The notes under the pieces were generated by a model. That model searched no databases and was not told the DNA's origin. It was given only the letters and a program-made list of their open reading frames with translations. Position numbers and translations under genes: made by a program. Shown in pieces: positions 32,450-64,000 of a stretch of 64,000 nucleotides of DNA; positions within the stretch are counted from its first letter, which is position 1; each line of letters starts with the position of its first letter. The DNA comes from Artemia franciscana. Lineage: Eukaryota; Arthropoda; Branchiopoda; Anostraca; Artemiidae. The stretch is taken from assembly GCF_032884065.1 (NCBI RefSeq), contig NC_088866.1, forward strand, positions 47,217,490-47,281,489. The letters run 5' to 3'.

Positions 32450-33734
32450 TTTAGTTTAGTCTTATGCCTCTCGCAAGTTTCTTTTCATGGGTAACTCCAA
32501 TCTCGTTATATCACTACTGTCAGGTTTTTCTACTTCTTGTATATTTTCTTAGCTAAATAATCTGGCTAAAACGTAGAAAAATATGAACAAGATGTGGTGA
32601 GATATCAAAGAGATATGTTACATATTGTGATGATAATTCTTGGGATAAATACGTTAAATGAAGGGCCTCACGAGAAAGGTTGAGAGTAACTGCGTTGTAC
32701 ATTAGGTCAAGGTTTGCCACCTTTTAAATTCTTCTAATTCTGAGCTTTTAAGTTGTTGCCATTAGATATAACAATGTTTTGGATTTTTTTCATTTATTAT
32801 GTTTCTGTTAGAAAATACTTTTTTCAGTTTGAGTCTACCTGAGAATCCAAATTCAAACGGTTTTCAATTAGAAAACAAGAATTTTCAATTAGAAAACAAG
32901 AAATTTCTTATTATCTTCAGCCAGGTTCATTATAAAGGTCAAAGAGCATGCATAACTTACAAGAGTGGGAACTAGCAAGAGTGTCGACGAAAAACACACA
33001 ACGCCATCCTGCGTTTGAAGAAACTTGAACATTTTTTTGTCTTCAGTGCGAATAGTTAATTTAATCTGTGCAGTTGGTAAAATTAGTAAAGTAACAAGCG
33101 CCTGATCTAAGTTCCTGACAGAAAAACGGTTACCAAGTTTAAAAGAAATGCCAATTGTTGCCAAAGGCTAGATGGCATTTACAATTTTTTTGCGGAAACT
33201 AGCGCCTGTTTCCATTCTTATCAATTACCCATACTCTTTAATACGAATAACCGCTGTTTCATATTTTTAGAATTTCAAAAATTGCACTTCAAATCTTCAC
33301 TCTGATTGGTCAACAGTAAAGTTTATGCTTACAAGGTACACAATGTTCAACTCAGTAGATTAAAAAGGGGTGTAGATACCATCCTACAGTAGTAGATACC
33401 GCCCTATAGTAGTATAGATACGATAACACAGTAGTTTTACATAATTTTTATTATAACCAACAGTTTGGCTATAATGTGACTTGAATATATGGTCTTTGCT
33501 AGGTAATGTTAGATTGAATTAGTCATTGCTTCCTTCAGATACCATTGTCCAGCTGCTTTTATCAACTAATGATGTTGATAATAATGATTATCAACTGTTT
33601 ACACCATTCATGACAAGATAGTTCAAAGCATAATTTTGAATAAATTAGAAACAGCACTTGCATGACCTATGAAGGACCTTCACAGAGAATTTTTTTTCGG
33701 CCGTTTATTCTTAAAAAAAAATCGGATAAATAAA
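32450..33734. other. Region downstream of the DDX18 stop codon
   Basis: AT-rich; holds the DDX18 3' UTR and intergenic DNA. A stretch near 33080-33150 (ttggtaaaatta, cctgacagaaaaacg, ttac.aag) recurs at 63800-63850, so it is part of a dispersed repeat. No second gene is seen. Confidence 0.5.
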
Positions 33735-54186
<20,452 letters not shown>

Positions 54187-54824
54187 CTAGAAAAAGTAAC
54201 AAATAGCTATTTAATCTTCGGGTCTAAATTCAGAACTTTAGGGATATTCTTCGATTTTTTAATTAATATCACTTTTTTAGCTTACTTTACTAATTGTTTA
54301 GCTAGCTTTAGCTCGTTTGTTAATTCAGCTAAGGTGTCCCTAAAAGGATCTTACTTTGGCATCAATAATAGGGCTAAATATGTTGAAGCATTCAGCAATA
54401 CGGACAGTTAGCTATAAAACTAAACAAACATTTTTAAAATTGATGAAGAACCTGGACAGAAATAAAAAAAAATTGACACAAAAGAAACACCAATTTATTT
54501 TTCAAGTATAGAACAGACTCTAGTGGCTAATTTGCCACTCTAAAATGAACAAACTTTTTAATATTTCAAATATGAACCCAAAAATTAAGAAATATAGATT
54601 TAGGTTCAAAATTAAAAAACCCTATTCAAAAATTGCTCTAAAAGGAAAATCAAAGTTTTGCAGTTGAAAATTTTCGATAAATTAAAAACTGGACAACGAA
54701 AAAGAAAAAAAAGAAAAAGGGAATAAAGACGATACTCAAGAGACACATATTCAGAACTTCAATAACTTCAATTTTATTTTTACTGGCAGTTTCTTTCCTC
54801 ATTCACCGTAAATAAACTCCTTTG
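54187..54824. other. Upstream of the DDX18 Walker A exon
   Basis: Intron by necessity, since the exon starts in phase 1. No upstream exon is seen here. Confidence 0.45.
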
Positions 54825-55170
54825 TTTATTACTACTACTACTAACTCACCGTAGCACCAAGCCGCCTTAGTCCCTCACAGCTAAGCACACTCCACCTCCA
54901 ACCCAATCTATTTAACGCCTCCCTCTTTACACCCTCTCAGGATATTCCCATTTCCTTTAAATCTTAATTTATGGCATCATCCCACCCCAGACGAGGACGA
55001 CCTACTTTCCGTATAGCCCCAGACGGTTGGCCAAAAAGGACAATCTTCGGCAATATGTCATCCTTCATCTGCAGAACGTGGCCTAGCCATCTCAACCTTT
55101 CTCTCATTATAGCCCTAGACAGTGGGATAGAACTTCATTTTTCGCATTGCCTGCTGTTTGAAATACGATC
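54825..55170 (-). pseudogene. RTE-type retrotransposon, 3' end of ORF2 with tail
   Basis: The minus-strand translation reads RLRWLGHVLQMKDDILPKIV, LFGQPSGAIRKVGRPRLGWD and DAIN, a stop, then DLKEMGIS and EGVKREALNRLGWRWSV. It ends LRRLGA, with tactactactac-type bases directly after (plus strand tattactactactactaact near 54829). This is the conserved RTE C-terminus and its short repeat tail. At least two stops interrupt it. Confidence 0.85.
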
Positions 55171-56330
55171 AGTAAAAGTAATTTTCAAAAGACAAAAAAA
55201 AACCTTAGAATTCATCTTGCAGGATACTAAAGTTAAAATCGTCAAAATTTGAGTGGCCACTGAGCGCACCCTCCTACACTACATACTTCCTCCATTGAGG
55301 CAACAACTTCCTTTAAAAAATTTTTCTCAGTCTCTTCGCCCCCATTCACAATTATCCAGCTTCTCGTTTTAACCCCAGGAGGATGCCACCAAGTTCAGTT
55401 CTTGAGAGCCTACCGTCCTTAGCAGAAGGCATAACCAGGATCAGAGTCTCAATCATTAATCATTTTTCGTTTTTATTTTTACAACTATTTTTAGGTAAAA
55501 AAAAAAAAAAAAAACTAGACAAAAGAGGAAAATCAAGTTTTCCAGTTTATTTTTTTTTTTTGTGGGGATAAGTTACAAAACAGACAAAAAGGTCAAATAA
55601 AGACAGAGATTTAAAATGTCCAATACGAGAGATTTCAAATGTAAACGGTATCTGCAGAGTTCTTGCACTATCTACTCCCTGAGCCAGTGAGAACCCTGAA
55701 CAACAGAACTCAACACATGTAGATATAAATATGGCAAATTTTCGCCAGCTACATACAAAATGATTGGTCTGGGAGTCGGAGTTTTGGAAACATATTAAAC
55801 GCACCCACAATCTCCTACTAAAATCGATGCGTAACACTCTTCTCATTATTGACGTTAATTAAACCAGATTTCCGGGCATAAATGAAAAAAGATATTGACG
55901 AGGCAATCTTGTTTCTGAGGAATATCAAATAAATGTGATACCTCCCAAGTATTATAGCTCGGAGTCAGAACAATCATATTTAATATTCCAGGATTCACAG
56001 TTTGGAGTTTGAATCATAGTCGATTATAGCTCATAACCGACTTCAAGCCCTGGTCTTAAAGGCCTCAGTCCTATACTATCAAACTTGCAAAACGCAAATT
56101 TTGCGTTTTGCCCACAATGCCGTGCATAACCCCCTTAGTACTTCTCTTTTACCTAGTGATCATTTACCTCCCCCCCCACCCCGAACTCGCCCTCCACGTT
56201 TTGCTTCAAGAAAAATCCCCCCTCTTGCCGCAATAAGTTTCCACTGAAAGATATAGAAGAACATTCGTCCCTTACATAGTTCAAATTTTAGATCAATATC
56301 CCCCCCCCTTCTCACTCAACTTTTATCTTA
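55171..56330. other. Non-coding, unassigned
   Basis: AT-rich with an A run at about 55498-55515 and several C runs. No gene is recognised. Confidence 0.4.
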
Positions 56331-56334
56331 GAGT

Positions 56335-56548
56335 TTTAGTGTTTATTTTTCAATTGCGTACTTTGTAATGCTTGCTAGATAAACATTTGTTTAATTTTGT
56401 TTTCCCCTGTTTTAACTTTACGAGTTTTTATCGATTGACTTTTTATTGATTGTAAATCTACAATTTTGTACTGACACTAAAGTGCGAATTCGGCCCTTTT
56501 TGGGCTTGTGATAGCCGTTTTTTTTAAATAAAATCTTATCTTATCAAA
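56335..56548 (+). mobile_element. LINE 3' UTR and tail
   Basis: gtactgacactaaagtgcga, attcggccctttttgggctt and gtgatagccg, then ttaaataaaatcttatcttatc. This ends in a short (CTTAT)n repeat after AATAAA, as at the 3' ends of CR1/Jockey-like LINEs. The protein-coding part is not present. Confidence 0.6.
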
Positions 56549-56691
56549 CAAAAACCTTCGAAACAACGCAACTTTGATTTATACATATCTAACTTTCTAA
56601 GGTTCTTCATAACCACAGCCCACTGTGCAAAAAGTGAGGTAGCTAATGCTACCTCAATATTTAGACCTGGTATTTTACCAGACCAGACCAG

Positions 56692-56714
56692 GTTACCAGA
56701 CCAGGTCTGGTAAC
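56692..56714. repeat. Perfect 11-bp stem palindrome
   Basis: gttaccagacc, one A, ggtctggtaac. The motif accagacc also occurs just upstream (56677-56690). Confidence 0.9.
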
Positions 56715-57091
56715 AATGCTACTTTCCAGTTTTCATGACCTGGTGAAATTTGTCGATAGGTTTTGTCTAAAAACACCATTTTTACATACAAAAATACTTG
56801 TGCTGCTGTAGAGTTAGCAGCTTTTGGAATTCTATCGAATTCTGTTCGAAGCTTTGGAAATTTTTCGATTCTGAATCGAAGCTTTGGAAATTTTTCCATA
56901 CCTGGCCACAGCCTATTAACAACTTAATCAACATGCCAAGTTTTACTAAATGTTTATCCCTAGATAAAATAAATATCCCTAGTTGTGACTCCAACTCTTT
57001 GCCTTGCATTGTAAATTCCTTGAAAAAAAGAATTGTGCCTATCTTACACATAATACTACCATTAGAACAGATCTGATTTGGTTTTTAAAAT

Positions 57092-60075
57092 AACTGAAAA
57101 GAGAGCAGGACAAAAACAAAGGATGTCAGGTCTGACATCGAAAAATTCATAAACAATTGACAAGGTAAAAACTATTCCAGGTAAAAACAAGGTATAAATA
57201 TAATTGAAGAGAGAGCAGGACAAACACAAAAATGCCAGGTCTGACATCGAAAAATGCATACACAATTGACAAGGTAAAAACTATTCCATGTAAAAACAAG
57301 GTACAAATATAATTGAAGAGAGAGCAGGACTAACACAAAAATGCCAGGTCTGACATCGAAAAATTCATACACAATTGACAAGGTAAAAACTATTCCAGGT
57401 AAAAACAAGATACAAATATAATTGAAGAGAGAGCAGGACAAACACAAAAATGCCAGGTCTGACATCGAAAAATGCATGCACAATTGACAAGGTAAAAACT
57501 ATTCCAGGTAAAAACAAGGTACAAATATAATTGAAGAGAGAGCAGGACTAACACAAAAATGCCAGGTCTGACATCGAAAAATTCATATACAATTGACAAG
57601 GTAAAAACTATTCCAGGTAAAAACAAGGTATAAATATAATTGAAGAGAGAGCAGGACAAACACAAAAATGCCAGGTCTGACATCGAAAAATTCATACACA
57701 ATTGACAAGGTAAAAACTAGTCCAGGTAAAAACAAGATATAAATATAATTGAAGAGAGCAGGAAAAACACAAAAAATGCCAGGTCTCACATCGAAAAATT
57801 CATGCACAATTGACAAGGTAAAAACTATTCCAGGTAAAAACAAGGTACAAATATAATTGAAAAGAGATTAGGACTAACACAAAAATGCCAGGTCTGACAT
57901 CGAAAAATTCATATACAATTGACAAGGTAAAAACTATTCCAGGTAAAAACAAGGTATAAATATAATTGAAGAGAGAGCAGGACAAACACAAAAATGCCTT
58001 ATCTCACATCGAAAAATTCATGCACAATTGACAAGGTAAAAACTATTCCAGGCAAAAACAAGGTACAAATATAGTTGAAGAGAGAGCAGGACTAACACAA
58101 AAATGCCAGGTCTGACATCGAAAAATTCATGCACAATTGACAAGGTAAAAACTATTCCAGGTAAAAACAAGGTACAAATATAATTGAAGAGAGAGCAGGA
58201 CTAACACAAAAATGCCAGGTCTGACATCGAAAAATTCATATACAATTGACAAGGTAAAACTAGTCCAGGTAAAAACAAGATATAAATATAATTAAAGAGA
58301 GAGCAGGAAAAACACAAAAATGTCAGGTCTGACATCAAAAAATTCATACACAATTGACAAGGTAAAAACTATTCCAGGTAAAAACAAGGTACAAATATAA
58401 TTGAAGAGAGAGCAGGACTAACACAAAAATGCCAGGTCTGACATCGAAAAATTCATAAACAATTGACAAGGTAAAAACTATTCCAGGTAAAAACAAGGTA
58501 CAAATATAATTGAAGAGAGAGCAGGACTAACACAAAAATGCCAGGTCTGACATCGAAAAATTCATATACAATTGACAAGGTAAAACTAGTCCAGGTAAAA
58601 ACAAGATATAAATATAATTAAAGAGAGAGCAGGAAAAACACAAAAATGTCAGGTCTGACATCGAAAAATTCATACACAATTGACAAGGTAAAAACTAGTT
58701 CAGGTAAAAACAAGGTGTAAATATAATTGAAAAGAGATTAGGACAAACACAAAAATACCATGTCTCACATCAAGGAATTCATACACAATTTACAAGGTAA
58801 AAACTAGTCCAGGTAAAAACAAGGTACAAATATAATTGAAGAGAGAGCAGGACTAACACAAAAATGCCAGGTCTCACATCGAAAAATTCATATACAATTA
58901 ACAAGGTAAAACTAGTCCAGGTAAAAACAAGATATAAATATAATTAAAGAGAGAGCAGGACAAACACAAAAATGCCAGATCTCACATCGAAAAATTCATG
59001 CACAATTGACAAGGTAAAAACTATTCCAGGCAAAAACAAGGTACAAATATAATTGAAGAGAGAGCAGGACTAACACAAAAATGCCAGGTCTGACATCGAA
59101 AAATTCATGCACAATTGACAAGGTAAAAACTATTCCAGGTAAAAACAAGGTACAAATATAATTGAAGAGAGAGCAGGACTAACACAAAAATGCCAGGTCT
59201 CACATCGAAAAATTCATATACAATTGACAAGGTAAAAACTAGTCCAGGTAAAAACAAGATATAAATATAATTAAAGAGAGAGCAGGAAAAACACAAAAAT
59301 GTCAGGTCTGACATCGAAAAATTCATACACAATTGACAAGGTAAAAACTAGTCCAGGTAAAAACAAGGTGTAAATATAATTGAAAAGAGATTAGGACAAA
59401 CACAAAAATACCATGTCTCACATCAAGGAATTCATACACAATTTACAAGGTAAAAACTAGTCCAGGTAAAAACAAGGTATAAATATAATTGAAGAGAGAG
59501 CAGGACAAACACAAAAATGCCAGGTCTCACATCGAAAAATTCATATACAATTGACAAGGTAAAACTAGTCCAGGTAAAAACAAGATATAAATATAATTAA
59601 AGAGAGAGCAGGACAAACACAAAAATGCCAGATCTCACATCGAAAAATTCATGCACAATTGACAAGGTAAAAACTATTCCAGGCAAAAACAAGGTACAAA
59701 TATAATTGAAGAGAGAGCAGGACAAACACAAAAATGCCAGGTCTGACATCGAAAAATTCATGCACAATTGACAAGGTAAAAACTATTCCAGGTAAAAACA
59801 AGGTACAAATATAATTGAAGAGAGAGCAGGACTAACACAAAAATGCCAGGTCTCACATCGAAAAATTCATACCTTGTGTAAATATAATTGAAAAGAGATT
59901 AGGACAAACACAAAAATACCATGTCTCACATCAAGAAATTCATACACAATTTACAAGGTAAAAACTAGTCCAGGTAAAAACAAGGTATAAATATAACTGA
60001 AGAGAGAGCAGGACAAAAACAAAAATGCCAGGTCTGACATCGAAAAATTCATGTACAATTGACAAGGAAAAACTA
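57092..60075. repeat. Satellite array, 109-bp monomer, about 27 copies
   Basis: The monomer contains gagagagcaggacaaacaca, aaaatgccaggtctgacatc, gaaaaattcatacacaattg, acaaggtaaaaactattcca and ggtaaaaacaaggtacaaat. Variants (gactaac/gacaaac, actattcc/actagtcc, tctgac/tctcac) recur at 327-bp spacing between 58256 and 59560. A distinctive variant with gattagg, accatgtctc and atcaaggaattc occurs at about 58730 and 59384 (six monomers apart) and, close to it, at 59890. Repeated minus-strand frames (for example FDVRPGIFV) are satellite translations, not genes. Confidence 0.97.
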
Positions 60076-60499
60076 GTCTTACGCAGTCCCTTGTCAGTGA
60101 GCTCTTGAAAACTGTTTGCCCAGGGTTCTGGCTTGGCTTTTTGCGCTGCTGATTGACAATACAATACTAAAAATAATCTTCATATGTTTTTCACAATTCA
60201 AAAGCATGGTCAAGTGGCAAATACGAACCCACTACAAAAATTTTGTTTGCACGAACCTAATTGATAAAGACAAGTTTGTAACGATGAAACTAGGATTTAT
60301 GCCCTTACTCTCCCCCCAACAAAAAAATCAGATTTTTTTTTTAACATTCCAAATATTCCTGGAATGTTCACCTTATTTACCTGCATAGTGTTCTTACATG
60401 CGCATTCCCTCCTTTTCTCTAAATATGAGACCTCCGAACTAAAGCAATATGCAAATGCCTGTCAGGGATCTTTGTTATATCGTCAATTGGGCATTAAAA
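60076..60499. other. Non-coding, unassigned
   Basis: Mixed AT-rich sequence to the right of the satellite. Nothing recognised. Confidence 0.4.
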
Positions 60500-60735
60500 G
60501 AACAAATCTCCATAACTGTACATTTTGAGAAGAGCAAAAAAACTCATAACTTTACTTCCCCTCCGACAGCCGTAAAAGAAAAAAGGATAAATCCAGTTTT
60601 TTATTTTAAGGTTATCACATCAATCCGTTTTTGTTTTAAGGTTATCAGAGGGAAAATGAAAAAAAAAATTGTGAAATTTCTTTTCTGATCTTCTGAACAT
60701 TTACAATTATGGAGATGTCCTTTTCATACCCGACC
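60500..60735. mobile_element. Hairpin element H, copy 2
   Basis: The left part aacaaatctccataactgta, agaagagcaaaa and cccctccgacagcc is mirrored by ggttatcagaggg, gatcttctgaacatttacaa and ttatggagatgtcctttt. It is homologous to 25692-25930. Confidence 0.75.
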
Positions 60736-62390
<1,655 letters not shown>

Positions 62391-62394
62391 AAAA

Positions 62395-63065
62395 TCCAAA
62401 AATTAAAACTGCCAGTGACAGCATCTAGATCTGCTCTCAATATCCTAAGAAACCCCAACTTTGGAACACTGGGCATTCACCTACATCAAACCAAAGAAAA
62501 CCTAAACAGCCTTTGGAGATTAGGCTTTGCTATTAAATTTCAATATATACCAAGTCATCTAGGTAAAGAAGGAAATGAAAAATCACACAAGGTAGCAAAG
62601 CAAGGAGCAAAAACCCTAATGGAAATAGTGAAACCCTCTAACTATAAGGGATATAACTAGATTACGACTGAAAACATTACCTAAATTAAAGCCACCAAAT
62701 TTATCCCCCTTTCCAACCAGGATACAATCAGTTTGGTTTCATGGTCTGTGTACAAATACAGCCAACTTCAACCACTATTCCTTCACATATAAAGTACAGC
62801 AGCCAATTAGAAAAGTTGCCAATAGCCCATTTTGCAGGTAATGCAAGGACATGAAGAAACCCCTGAACACATTAATGAAAAAATACTGAAAGGAAAACAA
62901 GTGAATCTCTTGGATTTGAAAATTAAACTAGGACTGAGTTTAAACCCACTGATTGATGTCAAAACTTTAGCCTATTCTCCAAAAAGAGATTTTTTCATAC
63001 ATGCCTTTAAACTGTTAATAGATCAAAACCTACAACATCATATATAGCAAATTGGATAAATTCTA
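62395..63065 (+). pseudogene. LINE RNase H domain fragment (Jockey/I-type)
   Basis: The plus-strand frame has SRSALNILRNPN, NSLWRLGFAIKFQYIPSHLG and KEGNEKSHKVAKQGAKTLME. This matches the retroelement RNase H blocks TDSRSAL, W.PSHVGI.GNE.AD.LAK. The catalytic Asp of TDSRSAL is Ala here and the GNE.AD Asp is replaced by His, so it would be inactive. A +1 shift near 62655 continues with TRLRLKTLPKLKPPNLSPF and a histidine/cysteine-containing end (HGLCTNTANFNHYSF, SPFCR) to about 63045. Confidence 0.82.
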
Positions 63066-63962
63066 CAATGATGTTACCACATATTTTAACCTAATTAGCT
63101 GATCTACATGTTTACATATTCATCCATATTTTGAATATTCATAAGCAGTGTTTACAATAACGCCATATAGTAAAGTAATTTTTGCGACTAGAGAAACTAC
63201 ATAGTAAGGCAACATCTCATTCAGCCACAATTGAGTTGTCCCAAGAAGGAGCCTAGGAATTCATCATGAAAAAGAAGAACAATTCAAAGATTGGGATATT
63301 GTCAACCCGACTCAGAAAAAAAAGCGGTAAATGATCTGATTTTCAGGACACATGCCTCGATTATCTGCAGTTGATTGATTGACGGATACTAGCAAACAAC
63401 TTCACTTTGTGTGTTTTTTCAGTATTCTCGTTTGGCCTTTAACAAAAAATCAAAGCCATTTTTGGCCTTTAAAAAAAAACATTTTTGATCGTTTTCTCTC
63501 TTTAAATTATGGCAGGCCAATGTGGTTTAAGAAATTATCTTTGGCCTGACTTAGTTTCTATAGAATAACCCACTGGTATTTTCCATTCCAGGAACCCATG
63601 AAAGCAATGAATTAATTACGAATACTTTGTTATTATTAGCAATCATAAAGTGATGTGGATTATACCAGAGTAAGGATAATTTACTAGATATGAAACCGGC
63701 ACACTAACGACAAAAAGAAAAAAACCTCAACACCATTTAACGTTTGGCAACGCTTGACTTTTTTTTAGTGTAATAATAGAAATTTTAAGTCTTCTAGTTG
63801 GTAAAATAAGAGTGTCCTGACAGAAAAACGATTACAAAGCTTGAAACAAAACTAAATTTTACCAAAGATGGCTTTGATTTTTTTTACCGACTCTTGTAAG
63901 TTTCCACTCTTATAAGTTACCGATACTCTTTGGATTATACCTTAATTTCCCGTTCAACTTAC
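63066..63962. other. Non-coding, contains a dispersed repeat piece
   Basis: 63795-63900 (ttggtaaaataagagtgtcc, tgacagaaaaacgattacaa) matches 33070-33150. No gene recognised. Confidence 0.5.
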
Positions 63963-64000
63963 ATTCTTCGCGTAGTCTTTCATTTCCTTTACTAGTCTCC
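63963..64000 (-). CDS. Possible exon at the window edge (DDX18 N-terminal or another gene)
   Basis: On the minus strand, coding-like sequence runs from the window edge to a strong donor gtaagttg at 63962. Two frames are open. One ends in phase 1, as the first visible DDX18 exon needs, and reads ETSKGNERLREE. The other ends in phase 0 and reads LVKEMKDYAKN. The first would suit the charged DDX18 N-terminus, but 38 bases cannot decide. Confidence 0.3.

Noticed and set aside
57062..60164. Several minus-strand frames of 60-100 codons with repeated FDVRPGIFV and YLYLVFTW phrases
   Set aside because: They are translations of the 109-bp satellite; 109 is not a multiple of three, so frames drift between copies. 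No gene.

Overview
This is a window of an AT-rich animal nuclear genome with introns, almost certainly from an invertebrate. The genes are split by GT-AG introns, introns reach 14 kb, and long (TA)n, poly(A) and poly(T) runs, minisatellites and decayed transposons are everywhere. A crustacean such as a brine shrimp would fit, but that is a guess from overall character; nothing in the sequence proves the species.

Two host genes can be assembled, both on the minus strand. UBE2J1 (ER-anchored ubiquitin-conjugating enzyme J1) runs from a start codon at 27164 leftwards off the window. Its five coding exons are 27164-27140, 20360-20155, 18265-18075, 3757-3652 and 356-<1. DDX18 (DEAD-box RNA helicase of ribosome biogenesis; Has1/Pitchoune family) has seven exons from 54186 to its stop at 33735: 54186-53926, 51349-51200, 47033-46869, 46398-46258, 43077-42764, 39297-38949 and 33883-33735. 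In both genes every junction keeps the reading frame. The DDX18 N-terminus (roughly 150-180 residues by comparison with the family) was not found; a possible exon lies at the extreme right edge (63963-64000).

The rest is intron and intergenic DNA filled with mobile-element debris. UBE2J1 intron 3 (3758-18074) holds a truncated Helitron replicase, a complete but dead piggyBac with TTAA duplications, a large inverted array of about 350-bp units that the piggyBac interrupts, an RTE-type endonuclease fragment and a palindromic MITE-like element. The interval between the genes (27165-33734) holds a reverse-transcriptase fragment, a plus-strand LINE remnant and a long hairpin. DDX18 introns hold a LINE C-terminal fragment directly abutting a splice acceptor, an RT fragment and several minisatellites. 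To the right of DDX18 lie an RTE 3' end, a LINE 3' tail, a 3-kb satellite of 109-bp monomers with a 327-bp higher-order period, a second copy of a hairpin element, and an RNase H fragment.

The most interesting observation is a triplication of the part of the DDX18 exon that encodes the Walker A (ATP-binding) motif. Two extra 108-bp copies lie downstream of the main exon. Each has its own splice-acceptor-like and donor sequence, keeps the reading frame, and differs from the main copy mostly by synonymous changes.
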